The notes under the pieces are model-generated. The model made no database searches, was not told where the DNA came from, and saw nothing but the letters and a program-made list of their open reading frames with translations. Shown in pieces: positions 1 to 7,000 of a stretch of 15,695 nucleotides of DNA; within the stretch, counting starts at the first letter, position 1; the number at the start of each line of letters is the position of its first letter. The position numbers were made by a program, and so were the translations under genes. The stretch lies in assembly GCA_903873955.1 (NCBI GenBank), contig CAIQQL010000051.1:1-15695 (forward strand), written 5' to 3'. The stretch is from an uncultured archaeon (GTDB lineage: Archaea; Nanobdellota; Nanobdellia; Pacearchaeales; GW2011-AR1).

Positions 1-240
1 AGAAGAGACTGCAATTGCATCGTTTCCAGTATAATTGAGCGATTGTTTGTAGGCATTGTCGCCCCAGCATTGGACATTGCCGTTCTGCAGGAGCGCGCAG
101 GTGTGGTAACGCCCTGCAGAGATAGCGAGGGCGTCATTACCGGTGTAGTTGAGGGATTGTTTGTAGGAGTTGTCGCCCCAGCATTGGATGGAACCATCTT
201 GTTTTAACGCACAGGTATGATATGCCCCAAGAGAAAGAAC
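1..240 (-). repeat. Start of a second RCC1-like array (array B), cut by window edge
   Basis: Two complete cores start at 62 and 176, again exactly 114 bp apart, and a third unit is entered at the edge. The translated units read YHTCALKQDGSIQCWG and YHTCALLQNGNVQCWG. The preceding sequence (about 245-330) repeats the Ig-like lead-in KNFSYNLYNPSGLV seen before the other arrays. By analogy seven units would be expected, most of them beyond the left edge. Confidence 0.85.
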
Positions 241-2082
241 TGAATCTTCTGGAATAGTAGAGTAGGTTTTTACAAGCCCAGAAGGATTGTACAGATTATA
301 AGAGAAATTTTTAAAAAAAAGGTTATTCACATTGGTAACTGTGTTTACGAGTAGGTAATCTGAAAGAAGGACCGTACCGTTTGCAAAAGTTGGGCCTGTG
401 AAATTGATTTGTGGAGCAGGTATGTCCAGGATGTAAGAAGTATTGACAATCAGGGTGAAGATGCTGCTGTTCAGGTTACCGAATGTATCATTGACCGTGA
501 TGTTGAGAAGATAGCTTCCATTCAGGAGTGCTGTGCTGTTACTCAAAAAGCCTGTGCTGTTGATGCTGAATTGGGAGTCATTGACACTAAATCCTCCAAG
601 ACCAGAAGAATCTGTTGCACTCACCTGGAAGCTGAAGCTTGAGTTGTCGAGTATGTTGACTGGGACAAAGCTCGATGTAAATTGAGGAGGAATCGTATCG
701 GAGCCAGGCAGGTTCAAGGTCATCGTTCGGGTCTCAGTAGAGTTGCAGTTTCCCGACGTATCACAAACAGTTGCGTTAAGAAAATAAACTCCAGAACTTA
801 AGCCAGTAAACGCATAAAAAGGGGTTTTCTTCATATAAGTGTAGTTGTAATTATTTGATTGGCCGTTACTGTTATATCCCCAGCATTGGATGGAACCGTT
901 TTGCTTGAGGGCGCAGGTATCCTGACTGCCTGCAGAAACTGCAATTGCGTCTGTGCCGGTGTAATTATTGGATTCACCATAATAATTATCACCCCAGCAT
1001 TGGATGGAACCGTTTTGCTTGAGGGCGCAGGTATGGGTGTACCCTACACTAACCATAATTGCATCATTACGGGTGTAATTTAAAGATTCTCCATGGCCAT
1101 TATATCCCCAGCATTGGATGGAACCGTTTTGCTTGAGGGCGCAGGTACGGGTGTACCCTGCACTAATCGCAATTGCGTCTGTGCCGGTGTAATTCTTAGA
1201 TTGCCCATAATCATTTTGTCCCCAGCATTGGATGGAACCGTTTTGCTTGAGGGCGCAGGTGTGGCCATTTCCAGTAGCAACTGCAATCGCATCAGTTCCT
1301 GTATAATTGAGAGACTGATTATTTGAATTGGATCCCTGGCATTGGATGGAACCGTTTTGCTTGAGGGCGCAGGTATGATCTCCTTCAGTAGATACGGCAA
1401 TTGCATCTGTACCAGTATAATTTAAAGCAAGACCTCCACTACTGTCCCCCCAGCATTGGATACTATTATTGCGCATAAGCACACAGGTATGAGTTCCGGC
1501 TGCGTTGATAGCGATCGCTTCACTGCCCGTGTTAGGGAAATTATTCCCAGTCTTATATCCCCAGCAGAAAACAGTACTGTTTTGCATTATTGCACAGGAA
1601 TGCTGGCCATCTCCTGCAGAAAGGAGAGTATTACTATAGATACGAGAAACACTATTTACTAACCCTGAAGCATTGTAGAGATTGTAAGAATAATTCTTAA
1701 AATCAATGGCAATTACGCCAGTAATGGTATTTACAGAAATTGAATTAACCGCAAGGGTTGTTCCATTTGCAGGTGTCGGGTCGCTGAAATTAATCTGCGG
1801 AGCGGTAGTTGCATTCTGGGTTTCTTTCAATCCTGCCGAGGTCTCGCCTGCAGAGGAAGTAGAAAGAAGATTATTTGAAGCAGTGAGAAGAGATGCCTCT
1901 GCTCCGCAGATTAAAGGAAACCCTGGAGAAGTAAGCGAATTCATAAAAGAGTAAGACGTTAAATCTGAATAAACTCCTAGAGCGGCAATGCTTGACAGAG
2001 TCAAAATGAATAGAAAAATAGACAACAGAACAAATAGAAAGAACTGAAAAAAGGAACTTCTACACTTAACACCCCGCCTCAT
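1..2082 (-). CDS. Secreted RCC1-repeat/Ig-like surface protein, 3' end beyond window
   Basis: This is the first 694 codons of a surface protein; the frame is open to the left edge, so the C-terminus is missing. The ATG at 2082-2080 is the only Met codon before an in-frame stop 34 bases upstream. Residues about 10-34 form a strongly hydrophobic signal peptide after a basic start (MRRGVK). Residues about 93-147 and 415-460 look like the two halves of one Ig-like module, and seven RCC1-like repeats (about 148-414) lie between them. A cadherin/Ig-like module (about 461-553) follows, then the front half of another Ig-like module (about 560-610) and the start of a second repeat array from about 615. 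Each repeat carries TCALKQNGSIQCWG or a close variant. It is a partial paralogue of the giant protein at 4064-13879. An extracellular adhesin or envelope role is inferred; no catalytic motif was seen. Confidence 0.85.
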   Translation of the reverse strand, partial: MRRGVKCRSSFFQFFLFVLLSIFLFILTLSSIAALGVYSDLTSYSFMNSLTSPGFPLICGAEASLLTASNNLLSTSSAGETSAGLKETQNATTAPQINFSDPTPANGTTLAVNSISVNTITGVIAIDFKNYSYNLYNASGLVNSVSRIYSNTLLSAGDGQHSCAIMQNSTVFCWGYKTGNNFPNTGSEAIAINAAGTHTCVLMRNNSIQCWGDSSGGLALNYTGTDAIAVSTEGDHTCALKQNGSIQCQGSNSNNQSLNYTGTDAIAVATGNGHTCALKQNGSIQCWGQNDYGQSKNYTGTDAIAISAGYTRTCALKQNGSIQCWGYNGHGESLNYTRNDAIMVSVGYTHTCALKQNGSIQCWGDNYYGESNNYTGTDAIAVSAGSQDTCALKQNGSIQCWGYNSNGQSNNYNYTYMKKTPFYAFTGLSSGVYFLNATVCDTSGNCNSTETRTMTLNLPGSDTIPPQFTSSFVPVNILDNSSFSFQVSATDSSGLGGFSVNDSQFSINSTGFLSNSTALLNGSYLLNITVNDTFGNLNSSIFTLIVNTSYILDIPAPQINFTGPTFANGTVLLSDYLLVNTVTNVNNLFFKNFSYNLYNPSGLVKTYSTIPEDSVLSLGAYHTCALKQDGSIQCWGDNSYKQSLNYTGNDALAISAGRYHTCALLQNGNVQCWGDNAYKQSLNYTGNDAIAVSS
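842..1640 (-). repeat. Seven RCC1-like repeats, 114-bp period (array A of the left-edge gene)
   Basis: The coding DNA contains seven in-frame units. The start of the conserved 41-bp core falls at 878, 992, 1106, 1220, 1334, 1448 and 1559 on the plus strand: steps of exactly 114 bp, then one of 111. The cores at 878, 992, 1106 and 1220 are identical over all 41 bp, and the one at 1334 differs only at its first few bases, where Trp becomes Gln in the CWG motif. The units at 1448 and 1559 (N-terminal in the protein) are more diverged. Each unit has two Cys separated by nine residues, a CWG motif, and usually a linker like NYTGTDAIAVSAG. RCC1 repeats normally form a seven-bladed propeller, which fits the count. 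Confidence 0.9.
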
Positions 2083-2131
2083 TTTTTGACTCGTTTTACC
2101 TCTTTTCCTTGCATATTAATAGAAAATGAAA

Positions 2132-2141
2132 CTTATAAATA
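2132..2141 (-). promoter_or_regulatory. TATA box for the left-edge surface gene
   Basis: Read on the minus strand, the sequence is ATATTTATAAG, a good archaeal TATA box. Its centre is about 54 bases upstream of the ATG at 2082, so initiation about 25 bases downstream would leave a short leader of about 28 bases. That leader holds AGAGGT at 2098-2103, a weakly spaced ribosome-binding candidate. The box is nearly palindromic and could also fire rightward. Confidence 0.5.
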
Positions 2142-2197
2142 TAATCCCTCCTCAAAAAGAGGTATATCGATGATAAAAAAAGGAAAAGGTAGACAAA

Positions 2198-2207
2198 AAA
2201 TATAAAG
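2198..2207 (+). promoter_or_regulatory. TATA box for the nre gene
   Basis: The sequence AAATATAAAG sits behind an A-rich purine stretch that could serve as a BRE. It lies about 53 bases before the ATG at 2257, so transcription would start near 2227-2230 and leave a leader of about 28 bases. An AGGAT at 2242-2246 is the only ribosome-binding-like sequence and is weak. Confidence 0.5.
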
Positions 2208-2256
2208 AGGCAGACCTATGTTAGAGAAGTAGTGTAAAAACAGGATTTAACGTCAA

Positions 2257-3417
2257 ATGTACTGCAAAATCTGTAATACGAAAAATTGTACAAAACACCA
2301 GTTTTTAGTTGGGAATGTAAGAAAAATAAGCGAGTTTTCAGGATCATCACCCCCCGAGATCTTTGTTGGGGAATGGAACTATCCTAATGTTTATGCCGGA
2401 ATCCTAAGTCCTGAGGTATTGGGCGATACAAAAGTCTATTCCTCTCCAGAGGAGTGGCACATAAGAAAGCTCACGATTCAGGAGATTACCTCCCATAGGC
2501 AAAAGCTGATTTATGGGAGGACAAAGGAGAACGTGAAGAAAACAACTGAGAAGATAATAGGCGTGATGCAACAGGTGGCAATGACTCAAAAGCCGATTGC
2601 AGCAGAGTTTAAACTTAAAAAACCTTTGACCACTCAAAAAGAACAGGATAAAAGCACGCCTCTGATATCGACGGCAGGAGAAATAAAGCAAGTGAAATTG
2701 CAGGAAAATGTGAAAGTGCTTCCAAAAGTGGAGAGCCTAGTGGGTGATGATGAGATAAAATCAAAAGAGTCATTGTTGGAATTGGAACATTCAGGCATCG
2801 AGACATCGACGCTAATCAAATTGCTTTCTGCAGGACTCTTAGGGTTAAGGAGCAATCGCAAACTTGTTCCGACAAAATGGTCCATCACCGCAGTGGATGA
2901 TATGCTATCGAAAGAGAAGCTGAAACGTATCAAAGAATACCCTGAATTACAGGAGATTGAAGTGTTCCACGCAGAATATGTAGGGAACCATTATGAGTTC
3001 CTGCTGCTTCCTGGAAGGTTTTCATTTGAGGTTATCGAGATTTCACTGAAGAACAAGGGCGTATGGCAGGATCATGAGGGTTTTTCAGGAAGAAAGAGTT
3101 ATGCAGACAGTGTGACTGGGGCATATTATGCGAACCGTTTGGCCTTGACGGAGTATCTGGAAAGGATAAGACGTCAGGCAGTTTGTTTGGTGATGAGGGA
3201 AGTGCGTCCAGAGTATGATACGCCATTAGGGGTCGGCATCCTGCGACAGACCTCAAGAGAAGCATTTTCTAAAAATCCAGAGAAGTGCTCGTCGAAAGAA
3301 GAGGCATTTATCAAGATGCAGGCAAGAATGCGCTTAGCCCTGAAGGAATTTACAGAAAAATCAAATATCCTGAAAGAGTATAGAAAACAAAGGAGTCTTA
3401 ACGATTTCTTTTATTGA
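2257..3417 (+). CDS. nreA: Nre-family archaeal DNA repair protein with PIP box
   Basis: This 386-residue protein matches the archaeal Nre family, which in haloarchaea acts with UvrABC and PCNA in repair of mitomycin C damage. An N-terminal Cys/His cluster (C3, C6, C11, H14) probably binds zinc. The family block SPPEIFVGEWNYPNV (residues 31-45) and GDTKVYSSPEEW (56-67) follow. A second strong block is LLSAGLLGLRSNRKLVPTKW (189-208) with SITAVDD after it, and a third is LLLPGRFSFEVIE (249-261). The last residues, QRSLNDFF (378-385) plus Tyr, fit the PCNA-interacting motif Qxx(L)xxFF. The ATG chosen keeps the Cys cluster at the N-terminus. The gene is divergent from the surface gene on its left and convergent with tbp. 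The A versus B subfamily was not resolved; the A symbol is the default choice. The cytoplasmic repair role is from family knowledge. Confidence 0.9.
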   Translation: MYCKICNTKNCTKHQFLVGNVRKISEFSGSSPPEIFVGEWNYPNVYAGILSPEVLGDTKVYSSPEEWHIRKLTIQEITSHRQKLIYGRTKENVKKTTEKIIGVMQQVAMTQKPIAAEFKLKKPLTTQKEQDKSTPLISTAGEIKQVKLQENVKVLPKVESLVGDDEIKSKESLLELEHSGIETSTLIKLLSAGLLGLRSNRKLVPTKWSITAVDDMLSKEKLKRIKEYPELQEIEVFHAEYVGNHYEFLLLPGRFSFEVIEISLKNKGVWQDHEGFSGRKSYADSVTGAYYANRLALTEYLERIRRQAVCLVMREVRPEYDTPLGVGILRQTSREAFSKNPEKCSSKEEAFIKMQARMRLALKEFTEKSNILKEYRKQRSLNDFFY

Positions 3418-3429
3418 CTAAAAAAATTA
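3418..3429 (-). terminator. Oligo-T terminator after tbp
   Basis: Directly after the TAA stop of tbp the minus strand reads seven T residues (A run at 3420-3426 on the plus strand), which fits archaeal U-run termination. The space to the convergent nre stop is only 9 bases, so the two 3' ends overlap in transcription. On the plus strand a T-rich stretch lies just before the nre stop. Confidence 0.4.
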
Positions 3430-3990
3430 ACTCTTCTTAGGGTTTTTAGCAAGAGCTTCCTTGATGCTTTTGTTCAACTGCACCATAGAATCCTCAAGTT
3501 GCTGACGGTTCTTTGTACCGGTACAGACCAGCTTTCCATTGGAGAAAAGCAAGAATGTTGCTGTAGGTTCTACAAGTTTATAGACCAGTCCAGGGAACTG
3601 TTCAGGTTCATATTCAGTATTTTCCAGTTGGAGAGCAAGAAGGTTAAGGTTTAGATTCAGATCAATACTTCCAGAGGCAACAATGTTTTCTACAGTTATC
3701 TTGGGTTTGTCAGTTACCTTGATGCCAATCTTGGCTATCTGTTTTATGACTGCATCAATAACCTCTTTGACCTGCGCAATGCTCTTTGTACCGGTACAGA
3801 CTAGGTTTCCTGATGAGAAGACTAGGACTGCAGACTTAGGTTTTTCAACACGAAGAACCAGACCGGGAAACTGTTCAGGATTGTATTCAGTGTTGCTCTG
3901 CATACGGGCAAGCTTTGTCAAGGGTATTTCCTTTCCTAAAGAGGTAGTAGCGACGATATTTTCAACGCGAAGATTAGATTTTGTAGCCAT
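3427..3990 (-). CDS. tbp: TATA-box-binding protein (TBP)
   Basis: The general transcription factor that binds archaeal TATA boxes and, with TFB, recruits RNA polymerase. The 187-residue protein is the usual archaeal size and shows the diagnostic internal duplication: repeat 1 at about residues 7-92 and repeat 2 at about 97-183. Paired landmarks are NIVA (11-14 and 102-105), EQFPGLV (39-45 and 130-136) and FSSGNLVCTGTK / FSNGKLVCTGTK (58-69 and 149-160). Phe residues that kink DNA in TBPs fall in these blocks. The C-terminal tail is short and basic (AKNPKKS). The ATG at 3990 gives the normal N-terminus. Two TATA boxes lie upstream. It follows the giant surface gene on the same strand after 73 bases but has its own promoter, so it is probably not in an operon with it. 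Confidence 0.97.
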   Translation of the reverse strand: MATKSNLRVENIVATTSLGKEIPLTKLARMQSNTEYNPEQFPGLVLRVEKPKSAVLVFSSGNLVCTGTKSIAQVKEVIDAVIKQIAKIGIKVTDKPKITVENIVASGSIDLNLNLNLLALQLENTEYEPEQFPGLVYKLVEPTATFLLFSNGKLVCTGTKNRQQLEDSMVQLNKSIKEALAKNPKKS

Positions 3991-4010
3991 AGGTAAAGAC
4001 CCTTATACCC

Positions 4011-4018
4011 TTTATAAA
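4011..4018 (-). promoter_or_regulatory. Proximal TATA box of tbp
   Basis: TTTATAAA centred about 24 bases upstream of the ATG at 3990. Initiation at the usual archaeal distance would fall at or beside the ATG and give a leaderless mRNA. The motif is a perfect palindrome. Confidence 0.55.
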
Positions 4019-4028
4019 TACCACTTCC

Positions 4029-4036
4029 TTTATAAA
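4029..4036 (-). promoter_or_regulatory. Distal TATA box with BRE upstream of tbp
   Basis: On the minus strand the stretch reads GGAAAGCTTTATAAAGG: a purine-rich BRE-like element followed by a consensus TATA box. Initiation about 25 bases downstream would leave a leader of about 15-18 bases. It is the better BRE/TATA match of the two and lies within the 73-base gap after the giant gene's stop. Confidence 0.55.
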
Positions 4037-4063
4037 GCTTTCCATCACTACCGAAGATAAAAG

Positions 4064-7000
4064 TTAAGAGCGAGGTGCTTTCTCTTGCATTGCATCAGTG
4101 ATGCGAGACCTGACCATGACGGTTTCCCCGATGTTGATGACAGCAGAGTATCGTAATAGGATTACCTTTGCATGATACTTCTTACTCAGTGGTTTGGACA
4201 AGGTGATGGTGACCCCATGAATCTTATTATCCTCAAGGAATACGTCTTTAGCAATTCCAAAATACTCGCCACTGTCAGTGTATACTTTCTTCCCAGGGAT
4301 GGATCTTAACTGTAGCCTATCTTTATGTCTAGAAGAGACTACAATCAACAAGACTATTACAAAAAGAACCAATAAAAGTATGCCCCAGAGGAATATTGAA
4401 GGCCCTTCGGATAGGTTCACAGTAGGGGGACTGGGGGCAGGAAGTTGAGGATTAACTTCCCGAGGCGCACTAACCGTGAAGTTGACGCTTCGGTCTTGGC
4501 TTGTACCATTATAGGTGATAGTGACAATCAAGGTATAATTTCCTGAACCTGCATCGAAATCATTGAAGTGCTTAGTGAAAGATTGAGATTTAAAGACAGT
4601 AAACACGTCTTGGTTTCGATAGACTTCATTACCCTGCATGTTTAAGATTCTATAAGTCAAGTTGGTCTCTATAGGAGTTAAGAGATTATCCAGATTGTTC
4701 AGTACAATATAGACAGCCAAATTCTTCGAATTAGGCAATGCCGATGATTCTGGCCTTAAGGAGATACTTAACGGACCTGCCCCTACTAGATTGGTAGCTG
4801 CATTACCAACACCACCGCCTCCACCAGAGCTAGAAGCACTGCTTCCACCGCCACCGCCGCCTCCACCACTAGGGCTTGGAGTGCCCTGATAAAGGCTAAA
4901 TCCTGAGAAATTAGAGGTGAGATACGTAAAATAATGACCAGTAGTATTTTGAACAGCATTGACTTTATACCAAGTGCCTAAACAAGATTGCCCACTGAAA
5001 TTCCAAGAGTCGCATTTATGTAATTCGAGCAGACTTTCAGTAGAATAACTGGTGTCATCATAGTAGAAAATCACGGTGGCTCCGCTTGTGAAATTGTAAG
5101 GATTACTTATTCCATAGGTCTTAAGATAACCTGGCGCAGGACTACTGAGCAGGTCAACGCCAAAAACCTTGTTCGTTTCCGTCGTCACATTAATGCCGTG
5201 TAAGATGACCCTAAAATGCCCGGAATAGGCATCAAATTCCAAATCGCTTAACACGTCTGCAAACAGGTCGACAATTGTCCCATTTTGAGAGAGATTGCCG
5301 GTAAGAGTATTATTCGAGTAAGTCAAAATCCATGAAACATTAATTCCTGAAAGAGTATTATTGATCACATTCGCATCGAAGATAAATGGTTTCAAGGATT
5401 CAAAGAAAAACAGTGGAGATGAGATGACCGAACCACAAGAGCCATTGGCATAGAATGTGAGGTTGTAGTGTCCTATAAGTCCAAGACTATTGAACAGCAC
5501 ACTACCATTGGTGACATTAAAGATCCGTTGACCTCCAAGAGGGTCAGTGATATTAACCCAAGTTGCCCTTGCATTGTTGAAAATTGCCGTGAAGTTAAGA
5601 TAGACGCCGCTCCTGTTAATATAGTAGGTTGGGGAAACACTACCTGAAACAAACTCAGCACAAGATAATGGAATTGCTGTAACGTTCACCAAGAGAGATG
5701 TTGAATTTGTGTTCCCAACAGTGTCATTAACGGTTAAGTTCATATAATACCTCCCTGGAAGTAAGGTCGTGATATTTTTCAAGAATCCAGAACAGTTTAT
5801 ATTGAAGCGAGTATCATTGACGCTAAAACAGCCAATGCCACTAGGGTCGGTTGCGGTGAGAGCATAGGATAAAGACTGGTTTTCAAAAATATTTTGTGTA
5901 GCAAGATTAGTGAAAACAGGTGCTGCAGTGTCTGGTACTCTAGAAGTTGTGACAATCAAGGTGAAGATGCTTCGGTTGGTATTACCAAAAGTGTCACTAA
6001 CAGAAATATTCAGGAAATAAGTGAGGTTAGTGATTATTGAACTATTTCTGAGGAAGCCTGTGCTGTTGATAGTGAATCGAGAGTCATTGACGCTAAAGCC
6101 GCCAAGACCGGAAGGATCAGTCGCAGTCACCTGGAAGCTGAAGCTTTGATTGTCGAAGATATTGACAGGGGCGAAGCTGGAGGTGAATTGAGGAGCTGCA
6201 GTGTCAGGTGAGGTGTAGTTGACAACAAAGCTTCTCGTCGTGAAATTGACATTGCCGCTGGTGTCATTGGCGTAGAAAATGAAGTTATAATTTCCGTTGG
6301 AAAGATTGAGGGTTAGGGGCACACTATAACTCGCATTGCTTGTGCCATTAAAGAACCATAAGGAAGCGACACCTACATTGTCGCTGGCGGTGAAATTGAT
6401 CAAGACTAATGTGGAGGTGTTGTAATAGCCGCCTGCAAGAGGGCTCGTGACCGTCAGGACTGGAGGGGTGGTGTCAGACGCGGAGTAATTGGCCATCGTC
6501 ACTATATTGCCGTCCAGGGTGACCTGCGTCTGCGCCAGGGCCCGCCCGCTAAGTATTGCGCCGCTCTGGATGATGATCTGCTTTTCGCTCAGGATATTCC
6601 CATTGAAGGTCGAGTAGGTCCCGAGGGTTGCGCCGGTCAGACCGCCGACCTGCCAGAAGATATTACTTGCCTGTGCGCCGCCCGTGAGCGTGACATTGAC
6701 GCCACTGGCCAAATTGAGGTTGCCTGCTATCTCAAAGATCCATACGTCACTTGAGTTCCCTGAAAGCGTAAGGCCACTATTGATGTTGACCGCAGTGCTC
6801 CACTTATATACGCCGGAAGCAAGGGTCTTGCCGCTAAGGTCTCCAGAATACAGTTCAGTGGCATCAGGTGCCCGTCCTGCCGCATCGCTTTCCGCAGCGG
6901 TCATATCGCCTATGGCAATACCGAGCAAGGAGCCGTTCGTGAGTCGGCAGGAGACGTTTGAGTCATACCCTCCTGTGTATCCGGCATTGTTGTCATAGAT

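Noticed and set aside
842..1640. Regular 41-bp conserved cores separated by about 73 variable bases, resembling a CRISPR array
   Set aside because: The period is 114 bp (38 codons), the frame is open throughout and the translation gives RCC1-like repeats with conserved Cys and Trp. Repeats are too long and no cas genes are near.
2170..2235. Tiny plus-strand frames between the divergent genes (ATG at 2170 and 2218)
   Set aside because: They are 11 and 4 codons long and overlap the nre TATA region; no sign of a leader peptide.
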